Source: Hysterium pulicare CBS 123377 (Eukaryota; Ascomycota; Dothideomycetes; Hysteriales; Hysteriaceae). From it: DNA of 50,853 bases. Positions within the stretch are counted from its first letter, which is position 1; each line of letters begins with the position of its first letter. The translations under genes and the position numbers were made by a program. This document shows positions 34,753-45,984 of the stretch, in pieces. The DNA lies in assembly GCA_000467715.1 (NCBI GenBank), contig AJFK01000178.1:1-50853 (forward strand), read 5' to 3'. The notes below the pieces were generated by a model. That model saw only the letters and a list, made by a program, of their open reading frames with translations, made no database searches and was not told where the DNA came from.

Positions 34753-37276
34753 ATGGATTCTGAAGTAAGCGCCTACTTTTCCTTGCTTTTACTTTCACTT
34801 TTGACAATTCTCCAATCCAATCTATTTAGACTTCTGACTTTCATTAGTCACGATTGCCAGTGAAGACAGATGCGAAGGATGAAATATTCGATGATGATGA
34901 GCCCTATGAAAGCGGCGAACCAGAAGAAGACGGAAGTCTTCAATTCGAAACGAATACGAAGCTCTCTGGTGCTTCAGTCATTAAACGCCACTTGGGCCAA
35001 TACATGAGTGAGTCTTTATACCAAGTATAATCTCCCACACTAATGCTATGAGGCAAGATTCTCTGAATGATGGATCAATTGACCTGAACCCAAACTATCA
35101 AAGAGAAGTTGTATGGCCAGGTGAGAGCATCTTCCCAACCTTATATCCTCAAGCCTAATGGTACCTCTCACAGCATACAAAATGACCAATTTGGTCAACT
35201 CCGTTATGGGTAAGTAGATCTCTTGTTCCCGTTACATTAGCATTAGAGCGGAATACTAACAAAGCACTAGAAAACTTCTACATTCCTCCAATCATCTTCA
35301 ACGTTACCCAAGCACCAAATGGGAATGGCTCAGGCATGTACAGACGCACATGTGTCGATGGAAAGCAGAGATTATCGTCCGTAAAAGCATTCATCGAGGG
35401 CAAGATCCCATGCAATGACAAACATGGCAAAAAATGGTATGAACAAGGGCCTCCTTTGCTTTTCCCGACTAACCCTCGCAGGTACTTTTGCGACGCATCT
35501 GGCAATACTGACCCGAGCAGATCCAAGCGTCTGATACTTCCTAAGTCGATCCGAGATGACTTCCTCGCCAATAAAGAGTTCGTCGCGTGGGAGTTCCACG
35601 GCTTATCCCCCGAACAAGAGGAAGACCTCTTCGCTCGAGTCCAAATGGGAGTGCCCTTGACCCCGGCCGAAAAGATGAAAGCATCAACAGGCCCCTGGCA
35701 AGATTTCGCCAAAATGTTTGAGGACGACTTCCCTTCCGTTCTCAAGACATTGCGCACTAATCAACGGTCGGCTGGCTTCCGGATTATCCTCTCTTGCTTC
35801 AGCCAGATCATTGAGTCGCTTTTTCCTTCGATGGCCAACGGCAAGCCTGCCTTCAAAGTTTCGGCAAAGGCATTGCCGTTATTTCTACAGAACAGGACGG
35901 CTCTGGATGATGCGATGAAGTCTCATCTTGCTGCAGTATTTACGAGGTTTAAGGAGCTCATTGAGGAAGACCCGCAGACGTTCAGGAACAACGGATATCG
36001 CAACGTTCAAACTTTTGCTCCTGTCGAATTGGTTGGGGTTGCCGTCTTGATCTCTCAATATGGAGAAAGTCGAAACAACAAGATGTTGCTGGGGGATATC
36101 CGTGCCATGAGGCTTGCACTCCGCCAGCACTTCATCGACTTAAGATTGAACTCACAGGTCTGGATCGCCATCTGGGAATTCATCGATTCTCTTGAACAAT
36201 ACCGAGGAGCGGTAGATGGAAGTACTTCCAAATCCAAAGGAACAAAACGTGATCCTCCTCCAATAGCCTCTGGGTCGATTTCAATGGAAATCGAGAGGCT
36301 CAAAGCCAGAATTGCGGAACAAAGGGGAACGGCAACGACAGCGAAGGCAAGGTCAAGCCCTCTTAAAAAGAATACTGGTAATAAGGCACCAAAAACACGT
36401 CCACCTCCCCACGCTCAAGCGCACACGGCTCCGCTCCAGCGTCCTAGTGACACCCCAATCTATGCTTGGGATCATTCATCATCAAGAACTAGCGAATCAA
36501 TTATTGTGGATGCTGAAACCGAGTCGGCGAACGAAACATCCCCAGAGAGGCCACTCGGCAAGAAACTCGTCTCTCGTCGCTCGCCATCTGTCGACTCCGT
36601 GTTCGAAGAAGAGCAAACTCAAGTCTCCCAAACGCCACCAATCCGAGAACAAAGACGTACACCGCCGACATACAGCGACAGGTCGAATGGAGGCAATACA
36701 GGCCTAGTTCAAACTACCTACATAAACGAACAAACCGCGAACAGAGCACCAGTCGCCATGATGGCACCAGTAGCATTAATGGCACCTAGAATAATGCCGG
36801 TAGCCCAAATGGGCCCCAGATCTAGGCCGTCCAATCCCTCAGAACATACCTCATCCCACATCCCAGCCATCGTCTCACCAACAGTAATCCAAACCGAAGA
36901 ACAGCTCCAAGCAACCCTCAATGCTACCCGCTCCAGCTCCCCGCCAGACCTGAATACACCACCCGCTGACCCCCAACCCAATGTCCTACAAGAACATCCC
37001 ACTGTTTCTAAACCCAGTCCATCACCAGCGCTTCTCAGACCCCCACCTTCGAATCCCACCGACGACGATATCGAGGACCCGGAAGTCGCTCGCCAGATAC
37101 TGCTCTCAAGCTTCCGGTCTACAAAAGCAGCTACTCATGGCCCCGGTACTGATACCAGTGCTGGAGCTAGTGAAGGTATTGGTGTTGGGAGTGGGCGTGA
37201 GCTTACTGTACGGGGGAATAAGAGGGCGAGGAGTGAGAGTGGGAGTTCTAGATCGACTTCTAAGAGGAGGGGTTAG
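34753..37276 (+). CDS. DUF262 (GmrSD N-terminal / ParB-like) protein with disordered tail
   Basis: Six exons: 34753-34764 (12 nt), 34848-35007, 35058-35120, 35174-35209, 35271-35436 and 35482-37276, giving 743 residues. Introns are 83, 50, 53, 61 and 45 nt. The last intron is in frame and stop-free; it is called from its GTATGA donor, GACTAAC branch, CGCAG acceptor and the restored KKWYFCD motif. Residues ~45-330 form a DUF262 domain: YQREVVW at 71-77, FYIPPIIFNV at 93-102, the signature VDGKQRL at 119-125 (DGQQR in bacteria), and later ARVQMGVPLTPAEKM. The remaining ~400 residues are Pro/Ser/Thr-rich and disordered, with a Met/Ala/Pro repeat (APVAMMAPVALMAPR) and a basic end SKRRG that may be a nuclear signal. 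The bacterial domain acts in DNA-modification-dependent defence as an NTP-binding/hydrolysing module. The fungal role is unknown. Confidence 0.87.
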
Positions 37277-37658
37277 TTAAGGGGAGGCTTTCAGACTTCA
37301 TGACGTCTTTTCAGTCTACTTCTCTTTGGATTGGGGTTTTTCTCTTTTATGATGACTTTGTGGCAATCATGTCACTTAACTCGACTTCAAGAAAACGGCA
37401 ATAGCGGAGTATGGCGTTTCGTTTTATTCTTTGGATTTGGCTAATTTTCTCTATGGCAATACATATAGTACAGGGGACATACCATAACCCTTAATACAAG
37501 ACGTCTCAGCGCGGAAAAGCAAGGAATCATGTTGATTATATTGAAAGAGATCCAACATACAAAGTGATATATGATATACAAGCACAGAAACAAAACTCTC
37601 CCAACCGAACCATGGTATCATGAATTCCTCCACCTATCTCCTCCCACAATCACCATCC
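37277..37658. other. Convergent 3' region between DUF262 and SDR genes
   Basis: This 382-nt stretch lies between two gene ends that face each other and should contain both 3'UTRs. It is A+T-rich towards 37560. No gene or strong poly(A) consensus stands out. Confidence 0.5.
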
Positions 37659-38805
37659 CTAAACCCCATGCCTCCCAAACTCTTCCTCCGTATACTCCCA
37701 AAGCTTCTTCGCCAGCCCCTGATCCCTGGAATACCCACTCCCCCCATGCAACTTCCCGATCGGAACATAATACGCTCCATTCTTAACCTCACTCTTTGGC
37801 GCCGTAGCCGCCCACACCTGATTTTTCGCCCCCTCGAACGTATTCGGCAGCACACCCGGTAAAATCGGCGCCAGAAACTTGAAGATCCGCGTCGCGAATC
37901 TCAAGAACCAGTTCGTCTGATATGGGGTATACAGCTCCGTGAGGATAACGCCTGGATGCACGGCTACCGAGGTGATGTTGGGATAGCGCGCGACGAGTTC
38001 CTTGGTAAACAGGATATTCGACAATTTCGATTGTCCGTAGCGCTGCCACGTCGATTTCGCCTCCAGCGCTTTCTGGTCGAAGATCACACCGCCGCTCGGA
38101 GCCATCTGATGGCCCATACTCGTGACATTGACGATGCGCACATCTGCACCCGGCTCCTCGGCCGTCTTCAGCAAGACCGGCATGAGTAGTTTCGTGAGCA
38201 GCGCATGGCCCATGTGGTTCGTCCCGAACTGGTTCTCGTATCCTTCTTTCGTGAGACTGTAGGGTGTTGCCATGACGCCGGCATTGTTTATCAGGAGGTC
38301 GAGGCGCTGGGATTGCGATTTGAATGTGGAAGCGGCGGACTGGATCGAGGAGAAGGATTGCAAGTCTAGGGGGAGATGCTCGACTATGGCGTTGGGGACG
38401 CTCTTGTGGATCTCGGCGATTGCGCTTTCGGCTTTCGAGGCTGTGCGGGCTGCGAGGTAGATTTTGGAGGGGTTGTGAGGGGCGAGTTGGAGGATTGTTG
38501 AGAGGCCTAGGCCTGTGTTGCCTGTAATTCAACGAGATTAGCTTGTGGTCCTCTAAGAAGAAATGGGGAATGATGTTCGTGTATAGAAATCAATTGCGGC
38601 GAGGAATGTCAGTAAGCTGCAGTTCTTCGGGGTTGGCATCCTTTTGGCCACTGGTGAGGAGGTAGAGGTAGAGATAGATGCAGCTGAAGTTGAAAATGAT
38701 AATGATATAGATCGCAACAAACATACCTCCTGTAACCAATACGACCTTCCCACTCAAATCTGGGATGTCCTTCGTAGGGTCAAACTTTACTCCTCCGCCA
38801 AACAT
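37659..38805 (-). CDS. Short-chain dehydrogenase/reductase (retinol-dehydrogenase-like)
   Basis: Two exons, 38805-38727 and 38521-37659, joined over a 205-nt intron (GTATGT donor, GCTAATC branch, TTACAG acceptor), give 313 residues. The classical SDR Rossmann signature T25-G-G-N-T-G-L-G32 is split by the intron. The adenine-site NNAG lies at ~105-108, the catalytic Ser in VNVTSMG at ~161, and Tyr188/Lys192 in YGQSKLSN. The substrate loop after SVAVHPGVILTELY is typical of the retinol dehydrogenase/WWOX-like group that reduces or oxidises lipophilic alcohols with NADP(H). The ATG at 38805 is used because the longer upstream frame would start at GTG. There is no clear signal or membrane segment at the N-terminus. 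Substrate cannot be deduced. Confidence 0.88.
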
Positions 38806-39641
38806 ATTTAAAAAACTCTTTATACAGGCCCAGAAGAGTAGAGTTACGAGGTCGAAGTAGAAGCGCACGAGCTTGATAGAGGATTGCGATTGAAGGGTTC
38901 AAAGTGGCGAGTGATGATAAGAAGGGAATCTGAAGTCGACGATGTTTGTATCTGAGTTGCGGATTGCTGTTGAGATGTGAATGCAGACGTTGACAATGGT
39001 TATTCTTATATCCAGCATTCTCAAGCCTCGTCGGCCGATCTGCAGGCTTGGCTCGGAAGGGCATCGTCCCGGCGCAACGGCCGAAGGCCTGCTGTGCCGG
39101 CCCACTGTCGCCGCTTTGATGGGAAAAGTGCAACTTTTGCTCAGCGGATTCGGATTCTAATCACACCGTCCAGTGAAACTGCCTTCTTAGTGAGTTGTTG
39201 GATCATTTTGCAGAATCTAATGTGCAAAAAGTGGCTTAGGTTTGTGCAAAATTTAGCGTCATCGATGGGATTTAATCCCGCCGACTTGGTAGGACGGTCA
39301 GCACTTTATCGAGCGGTACCTGGATTGGGAAACCCACAACAGCCTCACTCACCATGCAAGATGCCAGGCAAATTCTACATTCTCTGCGTACTTGAAAGTC
39401 AGCCCAACTCTGGGCAAATAGTGCCCACCCCTCTGAACAGAGTCGACAGACTATCCAGGTAAAACCGAATGTTTCTCCTCGTGCAGCCGATGATACTTCT
39501 CACTTCAAAGTTGTGAAATTCCACTCAGACCTGGATACCTTACACGTATATACATTTTTCCAATAAGGGCTCCAAAACCCATTCTACCCAGAAAGCTTCT
39601 CAGCTACAAAAACACAAACTCCTCTATCTGACACCTAAGTA
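38806..39641. other. Intergenic region, SDR promoter and acid phosphatase 3' flank
   Basis: This 836-nt region holds the SDR promoter (minus) and the 3' flank of the acid phosphatase gene. A 161-codon plus-strand frame (38977-39462) spans much of it but shows no domain, signal or splice signals and is treated as chance. No RNA gene is seen. Confidence 0.45.
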
Positions 39642-41507
39642 TCATTGATGCAAAAAGGTGATCCTCTCCGGCGCATCCTCACCCAACCCACAAACCCTCC
39701 TAAAATCCCCCAACTCTCTTCCCCTCTTCTCCACCCTGTCCTTAAATTGCATCAATGGACAACTCTGCCCTGGTCCGCTCTCACACCCAGGGATGGCAAT
39801 GACGCCGTCGTTGATATTGATCCGGACGAAATGCTCCGGGTGGCTAGGTTTGGAGGATTCGCAAGAGAGTCGTTCGAAGATGATACGACCACCCATTGGA
39901 CTCACTTGCGACTTGCGCCATTTGCGGTGGGGAGGGATATGTGTGATCGGGAGGTGTTCGTCATCATTTATGATATCGAGAGCTGTGATCATGGGCGCGA
40001 TATCACCATCGTGGACGCTGTATCTGATTAGCAAAGACCTCCCTTCCTAGATGAATCCAAAGGAAACTAGAAGCCTTACAAACTGAAATAAAACGGTCCT
40101 GCCCCAGGCCCCTCCATGAGCAAATTCAGAGTAGCATTCACCCATAACCATCCCATAGCCCCTGCATACTTCGTCCCAGGCCCAGCACGATAATAATGCA
40201 TAACATCCCTCGCATATTCGAAATGCAGAAACTCGTCTTGCGTAAACACATCGCACCAATGGCTACTTCCGCGTATGGTCGTCTCGAACCCACACATCTC
40301 TTGCATGGCATAAATCTCAACATCCGAGAACTCAATCCCGGAGTTCTGCGTAAGTAGACGTTGACGAATGGGTTCGAGATACGTCGCGCGGTATTTAGCC
40401 ATCATAGCGGGGCCCTTGTCATGGCCTTCTTCGACGTCTTCGAGGTAAGCTAGACAGGTATCACCCGGTGTCAAAGTATCGCCGCCTCGTTCGAAGGTTT
40501 CGGGAATGATGTGGAGAGTTGTCGTATCGTTCCAATTCAGACCGAAGAAGCCGGATGCAAAGTATCGCGCCGTGTCGATTACGCGCTGGGAGTCGCTGGC
40601 CCAGAAACTGGTCTTTTGGCGGTTGGAGAGACGGTGGGGGAAGAGGTGATGGTAGCGGGTGCGCAGTTTCACGCCTGTAGTGAAGGAGCCTAGAGTTCCG
40701 GAGAAGGGACCAGTGGTTGTGAGTTGTGCGAACTGCGCTTGCGGGTCTAGTAGCTGTCAGTTCCAGGAGTCGACGAAAGATAGCAGTTTATATCCCCTCA
40801 AAGGCGGAATCGCAACTTACCATCCGAGAAGAACTCCCAAGTATTAACGAACTCCAAGTCGCCTTGAAAGGTTATACCGGATTCCTTCATCCTCTGCAGA
40901 AGATCAAGGATTCCTTCAAATGGAAATCAGCACTCATCTCTCTAAAGCCTACTCCTTTGCCCACGTAGATTAATGAAAGGGAGATGCACCCACGATTTCC
41001 AACCCTAATAGTAGGATACCTCTCCGCATGTCTAGACATCTTCACCCATCAGCATACCCGGCCCTTCAAACTACCTCTACCCCTTTCTAAAAGACGCACC
41101 ATATGTACCATCTCAACCTCACACCCCCTTGGCACTGCAATCCCCCCCTCAACAACCCCCTCTACCTTTTCAACCCAAGGCCCATTTCCTCCCAAATGAT
41201 ATAGAATATTCCAATCCTTAGTCAATGCGCCCCCGCCCTGTCCTTGCTGCTTCAGGCTTTCCGGTGCGCCAATTCCTAGGCCAGAGGATGGGTGGAAGAG
41301 TCGCTGTGGATGGAACCAGCTCTGCCATGAGGACTGGTGCGGTTTCCCGGCGCACTCGTACTCGAAGTATCCGGAGTGGTGATGCATGGCATAATCGCGG
41401 TTGGGCGGGTTCGTTGTAGCAGTTAATTGATTGTTTAGTACGTAGGCGAGGAGGACTGAGAGCAAGAGGGTGGAGAAGGAGAGGATGGCTATCGCTGTAG
41501 ATGGCAT
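39642..41507 (-). CDS. Membrane-anchored histidine acid phosphatase (phytase/PHO family)
   Basis: Five exons: 41507-41100, 41039-40994, 40913-40821, 40746-40080 and 40023-39642; introns are 60, 80, 74 and 56 nt, and the product is 531 residues. A hydrophobic segment at ~5-26 (AIAILSFSTLLLSVLLAYV) after a very short cytosolic start suggests a signal-anchor. NILYHLGGNGPWVEKVEGV and PRGCEVEMVHM precede the catalytic motif RHAERYP with nucleophilic His140, which is split from exon 1 by an intron. VGNRILDLLQ, ASDSQRVIDTARYF and the proton-donor motif HDGDIAP (His409-Asp410) complete a branch-2 histidine phosphatase. Family enzymes are secreted or wall-bound and release phosphate from phytate or other esters under phosphate limitation. 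The RHA variant in place of RHG also occurs in fungal relatives. All junctions restore conserved blocks. Confidence 0.92.
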
Positions 41508-42759
41508 TGAGGTGGCTGATGGGAGGCAAGCGGGTAAGGTTGGAGGTTAGAGTTTTCAGCGATGGAGTGATGGGTTAGGCAATGCTATCGCAAGAATGGC
41601 ATCGTGTCCATAGTGATTGTGGTGGTTGTTGACTCCATTTTCGAAAGATATTGATTAAGGTTAAGGTTACAGATTGACAGCCGCAGATCTCGATGATGCA
41701 ACCTTGGCACATAGACCCCTGCCAAGCATCTAGCACAATCTGACTAACCCAATATGGTGAACATTCACAACTTGCGTTGGAAATGAAGATACAATGCCAA
41801 TACTTGTATCCTTGTATGCTACTAACGCGATGTTTGGAGTTGATATCGAGATTTGAGTTGATAAAGTGCGGAAATAACTAGTCACAGACTGCATACATGC
41901 CAGAAGGATTAGATATTCTGGGGCTAAGTTAGAAGCTATTGGGTTGGCATAGAGCTTTGCGTCCGAACGTGAAGGATCCAAGCCAACACGTTCGAGGCTC
42001 CGGAAAATCTTAGATCCGCGATTCAACCACATAGGTACCGTAGTAAGCAGCGCATTACACGTCAGATATCAGAAGTTTCCCAACATCCCGGTTTTATTTC
42101 ACTCTGAGTCTGTCAACCCTCAACCCCTTTTCTGCCTGTTTCTCCCCGTGTGCAGCAGAGCCGTGCCCGCTACCCTACTTCAGCGTCAGCACGAAGGTAT
42201 GTATACCCACGCAATGCTCCTTGTGCACGTTCTTCATACCGATGGGAACTTCAGCAAGCGTCACTTACGGTGTCAAATGGATTGCACTTCTATCCTGTCG
42301 AAGCTTTGACGATTGTCATTCCCACGGCCTTTCAACCATCTCTACCCGAGCATTCCCAGTATGTGACGAAGCTCAATCACTCCCGTCTTCGCTCCCGAAC
42401 CGATGACGCGAGAGACTACACTACATAGATATAAGACTGGAGTTTATCATTGGTACATCTTAGTATAACAGGGAGGAGATAAACAGTAAAAGAGTAGATC
42501 AAAAAAGGTCTAATACACGCCAGCATATATAGAGATCGCGGTCTAGGTAGTCAAGACATAACGGAAGCAGAAATGAAGGTGTCTAAAAAGATAATGCATT
42601 GCCATTAGATCTCTCTGATTATTCGTTTATAAACCCGTAGCCTTCTTGCGGGCCCTCAGACCGTTGAAACTCCTACCACCATTCAACCGAGGCACGAACT
42701 CGCCATCGCGCAGCAGAAGCATGTGAAGGGTCCGTTCCCACTTATACCTTTGAGATACT
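41508..42759. other. Upstream region of the acid phosphatase gene
   Basis: This 1.25-kb region contains the promoter of the acid phosphatase (minus) and the 3' flank of the MFS gene (minus). It carries several CACGTT-type hexamers (41966-41971 reverse, 41987-41992, 42226-42231), which resemble weak PHO4/NUC-1 sites. Frames at 41730-42032 (minus) and 42150-42428 (plus) show no domain. The stretch 42420-42600 is A+T-rich. Confidence 0.45.
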
Positions 42760-44593
42760 TTACTCGTTGTCCTTAACGTCAATGGCAGTCGTCTTGAACT
42801 TCCTGGCGGGAACCTTGCGGTTGAACAAGATGTCAACTTCGCGGTAAGAGCGATGCTTGAGCTCAGGAAGGAAGAAGTAGGCCGAGATCCAGCAGACGGC
42901 AGCGGTACTTCCCCAGATGTAACCGCACTTGCCTGCGAGGTTCCATCCGGTCGGGTTCAGCATCCTCGAGGCTAGGTAGATCATGGGAATCTCTGCGACA
43001 TAGTAGGCGGCACGACCGACACCAGTGCTCAAAGCGCGAAGACGGACCGACGATGTCTCGGCAATGATAGAATATGAGATCGGTCCGAGGGTACCGGCAT
43101 AGACGAAGGAGATGATCACACCTAGGCATGCCTGGGCGTAATTGGTCGAAGTGTTCTGTTTGATAGAAGCGCAGATACCGAGAAGCATGAGCATAGTGAA
43201 GTTGAAGGCTGTGCCCCATAGATAGATGGTACGACGACCGAACCAGCCGCTGAGGAACCAGGAGCCAACATTGGCGACGAATTGAAGACACGAATTGATC
43301 AAGTTGAGCTGAAAAGAAAAGTTGGTCGACATTCCGGCCTCTAAGCGGGAGTCAGTCGTGCACGCTTGGAACTTGTCAGTGGAGAGCTACTCACGCTCAA
43401 AGAAGAAAGTCGCTTGGTTGGCAATTAGGTTGCCGGCGAAATTCTGCGACGCGTAGATCAGGCACGTGATGATTGTCCGCCTCAAATCGGTGCCTTTGAC
43501 AAGGTCGAGAAGTGTGGGGGCTCCACCCATCTTAGCTTCGATCTCAACGGTTCGTTCCATCATGGCAAGTGTCTCTTCAGCGTTCTCTGTGGAGGATTTA
43601 CGACCGAGGCGCCGGATCGAGCGAAGGGCCTCCTCCTTGCGTCCGCGGCGAATCAGCCACCATGGCGATTCGGGCGCGAAGAAAATGAGGATCAAAAGTG
43701 GGGTCTGGACGGGTTAGCTCTCGTAGGTAGAAGGTAGGTAAGGAAGGCCTCACGGGGAAGAGCCACTGCAAGGCAAGAGGCACTCGCCAAGACCACTGAT
43801 CATCTCGCTTATTGTAGCCATAGGTGGCGCCGGCGACAATGATACTGCCGATAGACCAGCTCATCTGAAGAGTACCCGTTAAGGCACCTCGAAGGACGAG
43901 AGGGACAACCTCGCTGGCGTAGGCGGGAGAATTCGCAATGAAGATCCCCCAAGGGACACCTTCAAACGCTTGTCCAATGGTAAGGACGGCGAGTGAGTCA
44001 GCCTAAGTGGACCCCGTCAGATGATAAGCTCAACAGCGGACCTAGATTACTCACAAAGAAGGAGATGAAGATGGTGGCGTTCATGAGAATCAGGGCCAAG
44101 ATGGTAGTCCAGCGGTAGCCCAGACGGGTGGTGATTGGTCCCGCAAGAAAGACGCCAATAAAAGCACCACATTGGCCGGATTGGAAGAGGGCACTCTGCC
44201 ATTTGGTGGGGATAGCATAACCAGATCCTTCAACGTAGACGCCGTACTTCTTCTTAAACGCGGCAAGCGCGACGAAGTTACCGTTCAGAAACATGTCGAA
44301 GGACTCCATGACCTGGCGGGCATCAGCTATAGTTCAGCGCAAAGTGGGCGAGTTTTCGTGCGAAGAAATGCCCATCGAAAACTAGGGCTCACAATAGTGA
44401 AGCAGAAGATGAACGCCCAAAAGCAAGCCATGGGATGAGTCTTGACCGCCTCCCAGACGCCCATCTCGTGCTCGCGGTTCTCAGCGTCGAAGGCATTGCT
44501 CATGAGATTTTGGTCGGCCAAGATCTCGGACTGATGAATATTGTGCTTCTGGAGTTCATCAGCGTCATACTTCGGCTCGACGGTGCCTGACAT
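42760..44593 (-). CDS. MFS sugar transporter, alpha-glucoside/maltose permease type
   Basis: Five exons: 44593-44393, 44312-44055, 44002-43754, 43704-43395 and 43340-42760; introns are 80, 52, 49 and 54 nt, and the product is 532 residues. About twelve membrane segments are seen, in two halves separated by a cytosolic loop rich in charged residues (RGRKEEALRSIRRLGRK). Sugar-porter hallmarks are GQCGAFIGVFLAGPI with LGYRWT after TM2, PESPWWLIRRGRKEEA after TM6 (PWW rather than the PRW of hexose carriers points to disaccharide permeases), GWFGRRTIYLWG after TM8, and PELKHRSYREVDILF after TM12. These proteins import maltose or related alpha-glucosides with H+ at the plasma membrane. The promoter carries CreA-like sites, including a 12-bp palindrome, consistent with glucose repression. 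The exact sugar is not deducible. Confidence 0.92.
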
Positions 44594-44685
44594 TTTCGGT
44601 TGATCTGCCGGATGTGTGCCTATGCGCGAAGATAAAGTCGAGCAATGCAAATGAAAAAGCCAGGAGGGACGAGTCGGAATCTTAG

Positions 44686-44692
44686 ATATATA
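44686..44692 (-). promoter_or_regulatory. TATA-like element of the MFS permease gene
   Basis: The minus strand reads GTATATATC at about 44685-44693, roughly 95 nt upstream of the permease ATG at 44593. Position and sequence fit a TATA box with a short leader. Confidence 0.4.
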
Positions 44693-44752
44693 CTGTGATA
44701 CCACCTCTCGCACGACACTTACCCAGCACAGTTAGATAGCCGACGCCTGCCC

Positions 44753-44764
44753 GCGGGGCCCCGC
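44753..44764. promoter_or_regulatory. Palindromic pair of CreA-type sites
   Basis: GCGGGGCCCCGC is a perfect 12-bp inverted repeat made of two GCGGGG hexamers, each matching the SYGGRG consensus of the carbon-catabolite repressor CreA. It lies about 160 nt upstream of the sugar permease start. A third match, CTGGGG on the minus strand, is at 44854-44859. Paired CreA sites are the functional arrangement in known fungal targets. Binding is inferred. Confidence 0.5.
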
Positions 44765-45133
44765 AGCAAGCTTTGTGGTGTGGGTGCACGGTGGTGGTTT
44801 GCGTTGCACCTCGCTGCTCATTGGGGGAAACATCTGGTTACATCCTTCCGTGCCCCCAGCAACACCTCGGTCCACTCTTTACCCCGAGATGAGCAAGCAT
44901 CACGCCTGGCCATTGGTGCAAAACCCGTCACCAGCTCAGTTGCTGTAACACCGTTGGCCCAGGCTAGTGGTCAATACGCTGTTTTCTGAGAAAGAAGGGC
45001 GGCCTTGTCGGGAGCGATGCCTCAAGCACACCCGGTTGTCATCGCGGTCGCAGAGGACGAAGAGGGTAGTTAACAAGGATGTTAACAAGGATGCGCTGCG
45101 AGGCAGGGGTACAAGGCGGGGCGAGAGCGAGTG

Positions 45134-45170
45134 GTGACGGGTGCCGGGTGCCGGGTGGCGGTGACGGGTG
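45134..45170. repeat. Short G+C-rich imperfect tandem repeat
   Basis: The plus strand reads GTGACGG, GTGCCGG, GTGCCGG, GTGGCG, GTGACGG, i.e. five imperfect copies of a ~7-bp GTGNCGG unit. Just upstream, TTAACAAGGATG occurs twice in direct succession (about 45069-45092). Both are small local duplications without a recognised role. Confidence 0.5.
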
Positions 45171-45984
45171 AGGGAAGACGCGTGGAAAGCAAGATGTTGA
45201 TAACCATGCGGTTGGAGACAGCCTTGGAATGCATTCCAAGATGGATAGATAGGTACAGGACGGTTAGATTTCGAGGGGCGGACGCGGAAGAACCGGGAGG
45301 CCGAAGTGGGCTTGGCGGCCCGCCACAACGCCTACTGTAAGATGCTTTCACCTCCAAGATAGATAGAACACTTCCAAGACCGTTGCTGAGGTAAATAAAT
45401 CTCGTCTCTTGCAGCATATATACTACTTGAATGTCCATGATTCTTCTTGCTCTCATCGCTCGTTTGACCATTCCTTTTTATGCCCACAGCAATGTTTGTC
45501 GATGGATATATCTACGTGATCTGACGCTCCCTCCTCTCTTCTCTTCGTTAGCTTTAAGGCTCTTCAATAATCAGCACTAGCAATGACAATCCCCTCAGGC
45601 TATCTACTTCCGTATTAACAGCGGGGGCCTTGGAATGGGCCACCTCATGATATAGCCCAAAAGATTGGAGATCATAGCCGGCCGCTGCACAGGCTCATAG
45701 CCGGAGACGATCCCGTAGAACAACTCGTAATAAAGTAGATGGTGTACAGCCCCAAGCATGGCAATAATGTTGTAATGGCAATCGACATCACGGGCTCACC
45801 CTTGGATTTCCTGGGTCATACCACTCCCAAGGTATCTGCGTCTTATTCCAACATTCCACCCCAATGATTTCGTATCGGCTCCAGGAGCTCCTTCTCGGTA
45901 CCAACCAATGCTAAGCTTTTGCATCGTAATGGAGGAGGTAAGGTGTTAACAGTTTGATGGCAGTTCTTGAAGACATAGCATTCA

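Larger units (their letters stand above)
44594..45984. other. Permease promoter region and 3' flank of membrane-protein gene
   Basis: This 1.39-kb region between two minus-strand genes holds the long permease promoter, with a TATA-like element, CreA-type sites and a G+C-rich short repeat at 45134-45170, and the 3' flank of the multi-TM gene. Frames at 44936-45328, 45082-45471 and 45843-46103 (all minus) have no domains and are regarded as chance. Confidence 0.45.

Noticed and set aside
37789-38532. 247-codon minus-strand open frame overlapping the SDR gene in another frame
   Set aside because: It lies on the same strand over the SDR coding exon, is Arg/Pro/His-rich with no domain, and the SDR frame has all catalytic motifs.
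38806-38868. N-terminal extension of the SDR starting at 38868
   Set aside because: The upstream codon is GTG, not ATG. The ATG at 38805 gives a normal SDR start.
38977-39462. 161-codon plus-strand frame between SDR and acid phosphatase genes
   Set aside because: It has no domain, no signal peptide and overlaps the SDR promoter. It was not kept as a gene.
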